In this document: positions 23,813 to 32,241 of the stretch, piece by piece
How positions within the stretch are numbered: position 1 is the stretch's first letter
How the letters are laid out: each line of letters starts with the position of its first letter
Assembly (NCBI GenBank): GCA_031292255.1
Contig: JARLHN010000027.1
Coordinates: 1 to 44,039, forward strand
Origin: Oryzomonas sp.
GTDB lineage: Bacteria; Desulfobacterota; Desulfuromonadia; Geobacterales; Pseudopelobacteraceae
Length of the DNA: 44,039 nucleotides
Direction: 5' to 3'
The notes under the pieces: generated by a model
What the model was told of the DNA's origin: nothing
Seen by the model: only the letters and a program-made list of their open reading frames with translations
The model's database searches: none
Position numbers and translations under genes: made by a program

Positions 23813-25852
23813 ATGGAGAGGCGCTTTCCGAATGTATCCCGCCCGGCGAAATCCTTTTCATCGTTCCGTAACGTCCTGCGCGGCTGCTTGGCTTCGCTGG
23901 CGGCATTTTTTCTTTATTTGCTTCTCCCTGCGCCGCTGTTGGCAGGCACCACCGTCCTGACGCCGGTCATCCTCCAATTGAAGTGGAAGCACCAGTTCCA
24001 GTTCGCCGGTTATTACGCCGCCATTGAAAAGGGATACTACCGCGATGCCGGGCTTATGGTAACGCTCAGGGAGGCGGTCCAGGGCGCCGATCCCACGGAG
24101 GCGGTCCTGAGCGGGGACGCCCAATTCGGGGTGGGAGGCAGCTCGCTTGTCCTGGTGCGGGCAGAGGGAAAACCGGTCGTCGCCCTTGCCGCAATCCTGC
24201 AGCATTCGCCCGTGGGCATCCTGTCCCTCAGCGGGAGTAACATCAGAAATATCCATGACCTGGCAGGCAAGCGGATCATGCTTGAACCCAAACCGGCTGA
24301 AATCATGGCGCTTCTCAAGGCGGAAGGGGTGGCCGACGATGCGGTCAGTACCGTTCCCCATGAACTTTCGCTCGATAAGCTCCTGAACGGAGAGGTTGAC
24401 GCCGTCTCCGTCTACAGCACTACCGAGCCCTATCAGCTCGACAAACGAAAAATCGCCTACAACATCATCTCTCCCGAGCGTAGCGGAATCGATTTCTACG
24501 GCGACACACTCTTCACGAGCCAGGACGTGATACAAAAACAGCCCGATATGGTGCGGCAATTTCGCGCCGCAAGCCTGCGCGGTTGGAAATACGCCCTGGA
24601 GCATCAGGACGAGATGATCGATCTTATTCTGAAACGCTACAACAGCACCCACCTCACCAGGGGGCAGCTTGCCTACGAAGCGGTTGAAATAGACAAGCTG
24701 ATCAGGCCTGATCTGGTGGAAATCGGCTATATGAACCCCGGCCGATGGCAGCACATCGTTGACACCTATTCCAAACTTGGTATCATCCCGCCGTCAAAAC
24801 CGTCTTTCATGAAAGGCTTTCTCTATTCAGGGGAACAGCCGCGTTTCCCCGGCTGGCTCTACGGGGCCCTGGCCGGCGCCCTTGCCGTCATCGTCGCTGT
24901 CTCTACGATCGCCATCCGCTTCCATTACCTTAACGTGGCCCTCAAAGACCTGATGCAATTGCGCGACAAGGCCGAGGAAAAACTGCGAAAGCTCTCGGCT
25001 GCCATCACTCAAAGCCCGGTTTCGATCGTAATAACCGACACCAGTGGCGTAATCGAATACGTAAACCCCAAGTTCTGTGAGCTCACGGGCTATGCGGCTG
25101 AGGAGGTCGTCGGCCAGAATTCCCGCATCCTGCGGGGCAGCATCCAGAGCCCCGAATTCTACGGCAATCTATGGCGGACCATTTTTTCCGGCGGGCTCTG
25201 GCGTGGAGAATTCCTGAATAAAAAGAAGAACGACGAGCTGTTCTGGGAACACGCCACCATTGCACCCATCTGGAACGCCCAAGGTGAACTGAACAACTTC
25301 ATTGCCATCAAGGAGGATATCACCGAACGCAAGATGCTGCAGGAAAAGCTGGACCACATGGCCCACCATGACGAGCTGACCGGCCTGCCCAACCGGGCGC
25401 TCTTCTTTGACAGGATCTGGCAGGCGCTGGCCCACGCCAAAAGAAATGACACGGGATTCGCCCTGATGTTCGTGGATCTCGACGGCTTCAAGGGCATTAA
25501 CGATACTTACGGGCACGACAGCGGCGATCTGCTGTTGCAGGAAACGGCCCAGCGTCTGGCGGGGTGTATCAGGGACTCGGATACGGTTGCGCGCATGGGG
25601 GGAGACGAATTTGCGGTCATGCTGCTGGATGTTGGCACGCCCGGCCATATCCATCAGGTGGCGGACAAGATGCTGGCACTCCTTTCGGCGCCGTTCCTGC
25701 TCAAAGGGGCCGAGTGCCATGTGGGGGCCAGCATCGGCATAAGCGTATTCCCCCAGGATGGCGATGCCGTGGATACCCTCATGAACATGGCAGACATGGC
25801 CATGTACCGCGTCAAGCAAGGCGCCAAGAACAACTATGCCTTCGCTTCATGA
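23813..25852 (+). CDS. Membrane diguanylate cyclase with NMT1/THI5-type periplasmic sensor, PAS and GGDEF domains
   Basis: The 679-residue protein has a basic start and signal/membrane segment (about 20-45). A periplasmic NMT1/THI5-like solute-binding domain follows (about 50-300; LQLKWKHQFQFAGYYAAIEK, then GYYRDAGL). A membrane helix (about 345-367), a PAS domain (about 395-510) and a C-terminal GGDEF domain (about 515-675) complete it. The active site MGGDEFAVML is intact. RDSD five residues earlier is the RxxD inhibitory site for product feedback. It should make c-di-GMP in response to a pyrimidine-like or other small ligand bound outside. AAGGAG supports the ATG at 23813. Confidence 0.88.
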   Translation: MERRFPNVSRPAKSFSSFRNVLRGCLASLAAFFLYLLLPAPLLAGTTVLTPVILQLKWKHQFQFAGYYAAIEKGYYRDAGLMVTLREAVQGADPTEAVLSGDAQFGVGGSSLVLVRAEGKPVVALAAILQHSPVGILSLSGSNIRNIHDLAGKRIMLEPKPAEIMALLKAEGVADDAVSTVPHELSLDKLLNGEVDAVSVYSTTEPYQLDKRKIAYNIISPERSGIDFYGDTLFTSQDVIQKQPDMVRQFRAASLRGWKYALEHQDEMIDLILKRYNSTHLTRGQLAYEAVEIDKLIRPDLVEIGYMNPGRWQHIVDTYSKLGIIPPSKPSFMKGFLYSGEQPRFPGWLYGALAGALAVIVAVSTIAIRFHYLNVALKDLMQLRDKAEEKLRKLSAAITQSPVSIVITDTSGVIEYVNPKFCELTGYAAEEVVGQNSRILRGSIQSPEFYGNLWRTIFSGGLWRGEFLNKKKNDELFWEHATIAPIWNAQGELNNFIAIKEDITERKMLQEKLDHMAHHDELTGLPNRALFFDRIWQALAHAKRNDTGFALMFVDLDGFKGINDTYGHDSGDLLLQETAQRLAGCIRDSDTVARMGGDEFAVMLLDVGTPGHIHQVADKMLALLSAPFLLKGAECHVGASIGISVFPQDGDAVDTLMNMADMAMYRVKQGAKNNYAFAS

Positions 25853-25869
25853 GGCGACCCTGAATCATG

Positions 25870-25988
25870 CCAAGGCGCAATCAAAATGAGTATCAGGCGG
25901 CAAGGAGAGTGGCGACGGAGGCGTACTTGTCAGTACGTTGAGGAGCCATCGACGAAGCCAACAACGTAATCGTTTGATTGCGACTTGG
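25870..25988. repeat. Long-armed intergenic hairpin repeat between convergent genes
   Basis: CCAAG-G-CGCAATCAAA (25870-25885) is the inverted copy of TTTGATTGCG-A-CTTGG (25973-25988), paired at all but one position, around an 87-base insert. The insert contains the small inverted repeat GTAC-TTGTCA-GTAC. Placement between the converging sensor and pyrD genes and the style of sequence fit dispersed intergenic elements seen in Geobacter genomes. It may also act as a bidirectional terminator. Confidence 0.7.
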
Positions 25989-25990
25989 TA

Positions 25991-26905
25991 TCAGACCTCC
26001 AGGGCTCCGATCAGACTTTTTATATCGTCCACGCCGTTTTCCTCCAGCCATGTTGCCATACCGGCGGCAATATCCTGGGCAGCCCCCGGATTGATGAAAC
26101 TGGCAGTCCCGACCTGCACTGCCGTGGCCCCGGCCAGGATAAATTCCAGGGCATCCCGGGCGTTCATGATGCCGCCGATGCCGATGATAGGCAGGGCGAC
26201 CGCCCGCGCCACCTGCCAGACCATTCTCAGCGCCACCGGCTTGACGGCCGGCCCCGAGAGACCACCGGTGATATTGGCCAGTACCGGCCGGCGACGATCC
26301 AGATCAATGGCCATGCCGGTCAGGGTGTTGATCAGCGACAGGGCGTCGGCACCCGCATCGGCACAGGACTTGGCCATGGAGACGATATCCGTGACATTGG
26401 GCGAGAGCTTGACGATCAGCGGCTTGATGGTGGCTTCACGGCAGGCCGAGACAACATCGAAGGCGCACTGGGGGTCGGTGCCGAAAACGATGCCCCCCTG
26501 CTTGACATTGGGGCAGGAAATATTCACCTCCAAGCCGGCGACCTCGGGGATGGCATCGAGCCTGCGGGCCAGTTCTGCATACTCGTCGATGGTGTGGCCG
26601 AAGAAATTGGCAATGGCCGGGGTGGCTACCGAGCGGAGGAAGGGAACCTTTTTCTCGATAAAAGCGTCGATGCCCACATTTTGCAGGCCGATGGCGTTCA
26701 GCATGCCGCCCGGCGTCTCCACGATGCGCGGCGTGGGGTTGCCGGCCCGCGGCTTGAGGGACAGCCCCTTGGTCACGAAGGCGCCGATGGCCTCCAGATC
26801 CACGTATTCCGCAAATTCCTCGCCATAGCCGAAGGTGCCCGAGGCGGTCATCACCGGGTTGCGTAGTTTCAGTCCGGCGATGGTTACTGACAGGTCAGGT
26901 TTCAT
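25991..26905 (-). CDS. pyrD: Dihydroorotate dehydrogenase, class 1B catalytic subunit
   Basis: The 304-residue FMN barrel has [15 protein letters not shown] at the start. The catalytic-loop region [11 protein letters not shown] carries the active-site Cys of class 1B enzymes. [22 protein letters not shown] and [16 protein letters not shown] follow. It oxidises dihydroorotate to orotate in pyrimidine synthesis and works with PyrK, encoded three bases upstream, to pass electrons to NAD. The window thus carries a complete PyrK-PyrD enzyme in a rimI-pyrK-pyrD operon on the minus strand. Confidence 0.95.
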   Translation of the reverse strand: MKPDLSVTIAGLKLRNPVMTASGTFGYGEEFAEYVDLEAIGAFVTKGLSLKPRAGNPTPRIVETPGGMLNAIGLQNVGIDAFIEKKVPFLRSVATPAIANFFGHTIDEYAELARRLDAIPEVAGLEVNISCPNVKQGGIVFGTDPQCAFDVVSACREATIKPLIVKLSPNVTDIVSMAKSCADAGADALSLINTLTGMAIDLDRRRPVLANITGGLSGPAVKPVALRMVWQVARAVALPIIGIGGIMNARDALEFILAGATAVQVGTASFINPGAAQDIAAGMATWLEENGVDDIKSLIGALEV

Positions 26906-26908
26906 GGT

Positions 26909-27727
26909 TCAGGCCTCCCACTTCAGTTCGGCAGCGTCGAAGACCGGTCCATCCGCACAGACGCAGCGATAATCAGGTGTTTCGTTGGAGTGGCGATGGC
27001 CGGGGGTGACGCACCCCAGGCACGCCCCCACGCCGCAGGCCATATACCCCTCAAGGGAGACCTGGCAGGGGATGCCCCATTTGGCGGCGATGCCCGCCAC
27101 GGCGTTCAGCATGCCATTGGGGCCGCAGGCGAAGATACGCGGCTTGTTGCCGCTGGCAGCCAGCCGCTTGCCCAGGGCCTCGGTCACCAGGCCGCTGTCC
27201 CCCAGCGACCCGTCTTCCGTGGCTACATAGCACTCCACTCCCAGGCGTTCGAATTCAGTGATGCAGAGGATGTCGTCCCGCGTCTTTCCTCCGACAAAAA
27301 GCCGTACCGGCGACTGTTTCACCAACTCCTTTGCCAGGAAGTAGAGCGGCGCCAACCCAATCCCCCCGCCCACGATCATCTTCTCCTCGCCGGAAGAACC
27401 GAACTCGAAGCCATTTCCCAAGGGGCCGAGGATATCCAGCAGATCTGTTTCATGCAGCGCCGCTAACATGGCGGTTCCCTTCCCAACCACCCGGTACAGC
27501 ATCTCCAGGTAGGGCTGGGAGGTGGCGCCGGCCTGTGCCGGGGTGTGGATACCCACGTCGAAGATACCGAAAGGACGCCGCAAGAGCGGATCGATGGCCT
27601 CGTTCACCCGTACCATCACGAATTGTCCCGGCCGGGCGGCGGGGAACTCGGGCGGCGCGGTCATGCGCATGCGCCGGTAGCCGGGCGAGACCTCCACGTT
27701 GGAAATGATCATGGATCTGAACTGCAT
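26909..27727 (-). CDS. pyrK: Dihydroorotate dehydrogenase electron-transfer subunit
   Basis: The 272-residue protein has an FAD-binding beta-barrel (about 1-105; DPLLRRPFGIFDV). An NAD-binding Rossmann part (about 110-215; GGGIGLAPLYFLAKEL) and a C-terminal [2Fe-2S] motif (ACGVGACLGC, then YRCVCADGPVF) follow. All four cluster cysteines are present. It passes electrons from PyrD FMN to NAD+. Its ATG directly abuts the rimI stop (TAGATG on the minus strand) and pyrD follows at once, indicating coupled translation. Confidence 0.93.
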   Translation of the reverse strand: MQFRSMIISNVEVSPGYRRMRMTAPPEFPAARPGQFVMVRVNEAIDPLLRRPFGIFDVGIHTPAQAGATSQPYLEMLYRVVGKGTAMLAALHETDLLDILGPLGNGFEFGSSGEEKMIVGGGIGLAPLYFLAKELVKQSPVRLFVGGKTRDDILCITEFERLGVECYVATEDGSLGDSGLVTEALGKRLAASGNKPRIFACGPNGMLNAVAGIAAKWGIPCQVSLEGYMACGVGACLGCVTPGHRHSNETPDYRCVCADGPVFDAAELKWEA

Positions 27728-28189
27728 CTAGCGGTCTCCTTGGAGTGATTTTTCCATCAACAGCGCATCCTCCGCGCCTTCGTAGTATTTCGGCCGGATC
27801 CCGGTCCGTGAGAAGCCGAATCGCTCGTACAGGGCAATGGCGGCCCTGTTGGAGGCGCGGACTTCAAGCGTCATGATCTCGGCATGCTTCTCCCGGGCAA
27901 CGGTGACGGCATGCTCCAGCAGCGCTCGGGCAATACCCCGGCCTCGCAGGTACGGCGCCACGACGATATCCAGGATCTGGGCCTCTTCGAAAAGCGACAT
28001 CAGGCACACATAGCCGCCCACCGTGCCTTCCGCGACGGCAACGAGTGGAAATGAATGTGGTGACGACAGTTCGTGCAGGAAATGTTCATAGCGCCAGGGA
28101 TGGGAAAATGAGGCCTGCTCAAGGGCCAGCACGATCTCCAGGTCGGCCTTTGTCATGGGGCGGATATCAACGGTTCCGGGCACAAACAT
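27728..28189 (-). CDS. rimI: Ribosomal-protein-alanine N-acetyltransferase family (RimI-like GNAT)
   Basis: The 153-residue GNAT protein has IRPMTKADLEIVLALEQASF, the central strand YVCLMSLFEEAQILDIVV and the acetyl-CoA loop RGRGIARALLEHA. NRAAIALYERFGFSRTGIRP followed by YY and EDALLM at the end match RimI. RimI acetylates the N-terminus of ribosomal protein S18. It is the first gene of the minus-strand operon with pyrK and pyrD; this linkage has no obvious functional meaning. Confidence 0.85.
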   Translation of the reverse strand: MFVPGTVDIRPMTKADLEIVLALEQASFSHPWRYEHFLHELSSPHSFPLVAVAEGTVGGYVCLMSLFEEAQILDIVVAPYLRGRGIARALLEHAVTVAREKHAEIMTLEVRASNRAAIALYERFGFSRTGIRPKYYEGAEDALLMEKSLQGDR

Positions 28190-28357
28190 GGGAAAATATG
28201 ATAGGCAAACACAAGGGCAAAGTAAACGATTTTATAACACACCCTTCGACAAAAACCGCCATCTGAATTGCCAAAACGGGCGTATAATATATTCAGTAGC
28301 AGATCAGAAACCGGTTCTGTAGGGTATGGTGCCGATAGGCGGCAGAGGAGGTGTGCG

Positions 28358-28720
28358 ATGAAAGGGCGCGAGATAGTTACAACGCTCAAGGAGCAGGCAA
28401 AAGCGGATCATCGTTTCGTCAAGTGGTGGCGCAAGGAGGAGGATTTTCTCGATTACGACCTGATTGACAGGTTCCTGGAACATGCCGCAACAGATGAAGA
28501 GATCGGAGGGCTGCAACTATTGACCATGGACGAGATGCTGGATGAAGTCAAACGGATCGGTGGAACACGGGTAAAATTCATTCATGAAGCGTCCGGGGAC
28601 AAGATCGAATGGGTGTACCGAGCCAAGGAAGGGGTGCGCACCCATGTGTGCGCCTATACCCCGGAGGCGCTGATGACGATTTTCGACGTGGAGACCCATG
28701 GCAATCCGGTTGATTCCTGA
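28358..28720 (+). CDS. Conserved hypothetical protein, 120 residues
   Basis: The ATG at 28358 follows GAGGAGGTGTGCG, so the longer upstream frame is rejected. The product is soluble, charged and mostly helical at the start (LKEQAKADHRFVKWWRKEED), with a mixed C-terminal half. It has no membrane segment or signal. It is transcribed alone, ends at a strong terminator and lies divergent from rimI. I do not recognise a family or function. Confidence 0.65.
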   Translation: MKGREIVTTLKEQAKADHRFVKWWRKEEDFLDYDLIDRFLEHAATDEEIGGLQLLTMDEMLDEVKRIGGTRVKFIHEASGDKIEWVYRAKEGVRTHVCAYTPEALMTIFDVETHGNPVDS

Positions 28721-28738
28721 GAGATGTATCTGTAGCTT

Positions 28739-28771
28739 AAGGCTGCCGGCCGATGATCGGCAGCCTTTTTT
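28739..28771 (+). terminator. Intrinsic terminator
   Basis: GGCTGCCG (28741-28748) and CGGCAGCC (28758-28765) form an 8-bp GC stem, extended by AA/TT, followed by six T residues. It ends the 28358-28720 gene. Confidence 0.9.
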
Positions 28772-28841
28772 ATGCCGGTGCCCGATGCGCGGCAGCGATC
28801 CGAAACATCGAGTCAGGCACCAACAGTGAGGAGTACCCTTC

Positions 28842-30260
28842 ATGATAACAAACAGCGAGCCCGACCTGATCATCCTCGGCTCGGGTTCGACAGCTTTTGC
28901 CGGGGCTCTGCGCGCCACCTCCCATGGCGCACGGGTGCTCATGTTCGAAAAAAGCGTTCTGGGGGGTACGTGTGTCAACTGGGGCTGCATTCCCAGCAAG
29001 ACCCTCATCCACGCGGCCCTGTTCAAACACGAGGCTCAACTTGGGATGAAGCTCGGGCTGGGGCTTGAGGATAAGAGGGAGGGCGTTGATTTCGAACAGC
29101 TCTTTGACCACCGGGAAGAGGTTGTGCGCAAGCTTCGCCAGGAACGCTACCTGGATGTGCTCAAAAACATGCCCGGTCTGGAGCTGGTCAAGGGGACCGC
29201 ACGTTTTATCGATCCACAAACCATTGCAGTCAACGATAAAACGTATCGCTGTGACCGATTTCTTGTCGCGGTCGGGGGCGAGCCGCGTATTCCCGCTATT
29301 CCGGGGATCGAGGAATGCAACTATCTGACGAGCCGCAGCGCCCTGCTGACGAAGCTGCTACCCAAATCTCTGGTTATCGTCGGGGGCGGCGTCATTGCCG
29401 TTGAACTGGGGCAGATGTACCATCGCCTGGGGTGCCGAGTGACGATCCTCGAACACGGACCTCGCCTTTTGCCGACCGTCGAGCGGGAAGCGGCCGAAGC
29501 GCTTCGGGATGTGCTGGTTGCCGAGGGGATCAAGGTCATGGCGGATGTCACCATCTGCTCGGCCGACCGCGCTGGAGACGTGAATGTGGTCTCCGCGGAC
29601 GTTGGCGGCAGGCGTCACGAATACACCGCCGAGCGGTTGCTCATGGCTGTGGGGACCGGTCCGGCCACGGATGGGATCGCCCTGGAAAAGGCGGGTGTGG
29701 CAACGGACCCGAAAGGTTTCATCGTCACGGATGAGCGCATGCGGACGTCGCGGGCGGGCATCTGGGCTGCCGGCGACGTGACTGGCAGGATGCTGATCGC
29801 CACGGTCGGGGCCCGCCAGGCCATCGTGGCGGTTGACGACATGTTCAACGAAGAGTGCGGCTGCACCATGGATTACCTGTCAGCACCCATGGCGGTCTTC
29901 ACGGACCCGGAGGTCGGCATGGTCGGGCACACCGAGGAAAGTGCCCGGCAGGCAGGCTTTGACGTGGCAATCAACACCATGCCGGTCAGCGCCATTCCCA
30001 AGGCACACGTCACCGGCCATACCGCCGGGGTGATCAAGATGATCGCCGACCGGCAGACCGGGCGGCTCCTGGGGGTTCATCTCACCTGCCACCGGGGGGC
30101 GGAGATGATCAACGAGGCGGCCTTGGCGCTGAAGTTGAAGGCGACCGTTACCGATATGGCCACCACCATGCATGTCTATCCTTCCATCGGCGAGGGGCTG
30201 AAGCTCTGCGCCCAAGGGTTCGACAGGGACATCAGCAGGCTCTCATGCTGCGCCGAATGA
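28842..30260 (+). CDS. merA: Mercuric reductase (core enzyme, no N-terminal metal-binding domain)
   Basis: The 472-residue flavoprotein disulfide reductase has an FAD site (LIILGSGSTAFAGAL) and a redox pair Cys44/Cys49 in GGTCVNWGCIPSK. An NAD(P) site (SLVIVGGGVIAVELGQMY) and a dimerisation domain follow. It ends in the vicinal cysteine pair LSCCAE that marks MerA, preceded by an aligned Tyr (VYPSIGEGLKL). MerA reduces Hg(II) to Hg(0) with NADPH. No merR, merT or merP flank it, and the HMA-type N-terminal domain is absent. The WGC in place of the usual VGC is slightly unusual. Another metal-thiol substrate cannot be excluded. Confidence 0.82.
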   Translation: MITNSEPDLIILGSGSTAFAGALRATSHGARVLMFEKSVLGGTCVNWGCIPSKTLIHAALFKHEAQLGMKLGLGLEDKREGVDFEQLFDHREEVVRKLRQERYLDVLKNMPGLELVKGTARFIDPQTIAVNDKTYRCDRFLVAVGGEPRIPAIPGIEECNYLTSRSALLTKLLPKSLVIVGGGVIAVELGQMYHRLGCRVTILEHGPRLLPTVEREAAEALRDVLVAEGIKVMADVTICSADRAGDVNVVSADVGGRRHEYTAERLLMAVGTGPATDGIALEKAGVATDPKGFIVTDERMRTSRAGIWAAGDVTGRMLIATVGARQAIVAVDDMFNEECGCTMDYLSAPMAVFTDPEVGMVGHTEESARQAGFDVAINTMPVSAIPKAHVTGHTAGVIKMIADRQTGRLLGVHLTCHRGAEMINEAALALKLKATVTDMATTMHVYPSIGEGLKLCAQGFDRDISRLSCCAE

Positions 30261-30312
30261 CCGTGCCCGCCTTCACGGCATCTTTGACCCGGCCTCAATC
30301 GCAAAATCCTCG

Positions 30313-30455
30313 ACGTAGCGCTGCTACGTCTGCGGTTTTACTCGATCGTCCGGGCCAAATCTGCCGCAAATCCGGGCGCGGTACGCACAGGCACTTCCCG
30401 CCTTTCATCGTCGCACCCGCAGAAAAGACCTGCGGAGGCGTAGCAGCGCTACGCC
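30313..30455. repeat. Paired inverted hairpin repeats between merA and gabD
   Basis: Two hairpins, ACGTAGC-GCT-GCTACGT (30313-30329) and GGCGTAGC-AGC-GCTACGCC (30437-30455), lie 107 bases apart. They are inverted copies of each other with shared flanks (GATTTT next to CGAGG), so the whole stretch about 30297-30475 can fold into a large cruciform. It lies between convergent genes. This resembles dispersed intergenic repeats in Geobacter genomes and may act as a terminator. Confidence 0.65.
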
Positions 30456-30508
30456 GCACAAGGTGATTTTCGAGGATGGCGGCGAGATGACTGTTTTTCA
30501 ACAACCTG

Positions 30509-31966
30509 TTAATGGATTCCCCCCATGCACAGGTACTTGATCTCCAGGAAATCATCGACCCCGTACCGGGAGCCCTCCCGGCCGACCCCTGATTCCTTCA
30601 CTCCGCCGAAGGGGGCGACCGCAGAGGAGATGAGGCCGGTGTTGATGCCGACAATCCCGTACTCCAGTGCCTCCGCAACCCGCCAGACCCTGCCCAGGTC
30701 CCGGCTGTAGAAGTAGGAGGCCAGCCCGAATTCGGTGTCGTTTGCCATCCTGACCGCCTCTTCGTCGGTGGTGAAACGGAAAAGGGGCGCCACCGGGCCG
30801 AAGGTCTCTTCGCGGGCCACCGCCATGGCGGGAGTGACATCGGCCAGGACAGTGGGCTGGAAGAAGCTGCCGCCAAGTTCGTGCCTTTGACCGCCGGTGA
30901 CGATGCGCGCCCCCTTGGCAACGGCGTCGGCGATGTGTTCCTCCACCTTTTCCACCGCTTTCATGTCGATCAGCGGCCCCTGCTGGGCTTCTCCCTTCAG
31001 GCCGTCGCCGACCTGCAACCTGCCCACGGCAACAGACAATTTTTCCGTAAAGGCGTCATAGACGCCGGCTTGTATCAGGAAGCGGTTGGTGCAGACGCAG
31101 GTCTGGCCGGTGTTGCGGAACTTGGAGGCGATGGCCCCCTCCACCGCGGCATCCAGATCGGCATCGGCGAAAACGATGAAGGGGGCGTTGCCGCCCAGTT
31201 CCATCGCCACCTTCTTGACCGTTCCGGCGCACTGCTGCATGAGCATTTTGCCGATCTCCGTCGAGCCGGTGAAGGTCAACTTGCGGACAATCGGATTGGC
31301 GGTCAACTCGCCGCCGATGGCGCCGGAGGCCCCAGTAACGACGTTGAAGACGCCGGCCGGTATGCCGGCCCTTTCGGCCAGGACGGCCAGGGCCAAAGCC
31401 GAATAGGGGGTCTGGCTGGCCGGCTTGAGGATCATGGTGCAGCCGACGGCCAGGGCCGGCCCGGCCTTGCGGGTAATCATGGCGGCCGGGAAATTCCAGG
31501 GTGTGATGGCGGCGCAGACGCCGATCGGCTCCTTGATGACAACGATCCGCTTGTCGTTTTGAAAGGTGGGGATGGTGTCGCCGTAGACCCGCTTACCCTC
31601 CTCGGCAAACCATTCGATGAACGAGGCGGCATAGGTGATCTCGCCTCGGGACTCGGCCAGCGGCTTCCCCTGTTCGGCGGTCATCAGGATTGCCAGGTCT
31701 TCCTTGTTTTCGAGCAAGAGCTCGTACCAGCGGCGCAGGAGCTGGGAGCGCTCCGCGGCGGTCCTGGCCCTCCAGGCCGGAAAGGCTGCGTTGGCCGCCT
31801 CTATGGCGGTGCGGGTCTCAGCCGTCCCCATCCTGGGGACCGTGCCGATGACCTCGTCGGTGGCGGGGTTATTGACCGGAAAGGTTCCACCGTCCGTGGC
31901 ATCGAGCCACTGTCCGTTGATGTAACATTGTTGGCGGAAAAGGGTCGGGTCTTGCAGTGTGAACAT
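30509..31966 (-). CDS. gabD: NAD(P)-dependent succinate-semialdehyde dehydrogenase family protein
   Basis: The 485-residue aldehyde dehydrogenase has the N-terminal YINGQWLDA, the cofactor segment ITPWNFPAAMITRK and TFTGSTEIGK. The catalytic Glu is in VAMELGGNAPFIVF and the catalytic Cys in NTGQTCVCTNRF; the ending is FGGVKESGVGREG. Sequence and length fit GabD, which oxidises succinate semialdehyde to succinate, although related semialdehydes are possible. I start at 31966 because GGAGGAGTGACGCC precedes it; the upstream ATG at 31990 lacks this. It is a single gene convergent with merA. Confidence 0.85.
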   Translation of the reverse strand: MFTLQDPTLFRQQCYINGQWLDATDGGTFPVNNPATDEVIGTVPRMGTAETRTAIEAANAAFPAWRARTAAERSQLLRRWYELLLENKEDLAILMTAEQGKPLAESRGEITYAASFIEWFAEEGKRVYGDTIPTFQNDKRIVVIKEPIGVCAAITPWNFPAAMITRKAGPALAVGCTMILKPASQTPYSALALAVLAERAGIPAGVFNVVTGASGAIGGELTANPIVRKLTFTGSTEIGKMLMQQCAGTVKKVAMELGGNAPFIVFADADLDAAVEGAIASKFRNTGQTCVCTNRFLIQAGVYDAFTEKLSVAVGRLQVGDGLKGEAQQGPLIDMKAVEKVEEHIADAVAKGARIVTGGQRHELGGSFFQPTVLADVTPAMAVAREETFGPVAPLFRFTTDEEAVRMANDTEFGLASYFYSRDLGRVWRVAEALEYGIVGINTGLISSAVAPFGGVKESGVGREGSRYGVDDFLEIKYLCMGGIH

Positions 31967-32065
31967 GGCGTCACTCCTCCGTTGAGTCAAGCTGGTGCAG
32001 CGAGTGGATGCTATTCTACCTCAAAGCCTTGTGAAGTAAAGTGTTGAGTAACGCAACATGCATTT

Positions 32066-32122
32066 TGCATTGACGTTTCCTTTATGCTTTTTCCACTCAT
32101 TTTGACACCTATTTTATTTCGA
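32066..32122 (+). promoter_or_regulatory. Shared kdp-cluster control element, copy 1
   Basis: Two TTGAC boxes at 32070 and 32102 are 32 bases apart, with conserved TTTCCTTA-like and ACTCATTTTGACACC segments between and a following ATTTTAT. The same arrangement, with the same 32-base spacing, lies at 35974-36030 before the second unit. Three helical turns between boxes suits a regulator bound in tandem, or a promoter with an upstream site. ATGCA-TTT-TGCAT overlaps its left edge. Confidence 0.65.
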
Positions 32123-32241
32123 ATGAACTAGGCTGATAAACAGATAGATAACCCTCTGAAGTTTTTGAGAAGTGCAATGTTGGAAAATAATCGGCAAGAG
32201 TACAATATGCGCAACAAATCATGGGCAGGATGGTGGCACCA

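Noticed and set aside
25985-26866. 293-codon plus-strand frame opposite pyrD
   Set aside because: It is a GC-rich antisense shadow of a well-supported pyrD and has no ribosome site or recognisable domain.
30881-32047. 388-codon plus-strand frame opposite gabD
   Set aside because: Its Gly/Asp/Gln/Arg-rich composition is typical of an antisense frame, and gabD on the minus strand has all catalytic motifs.
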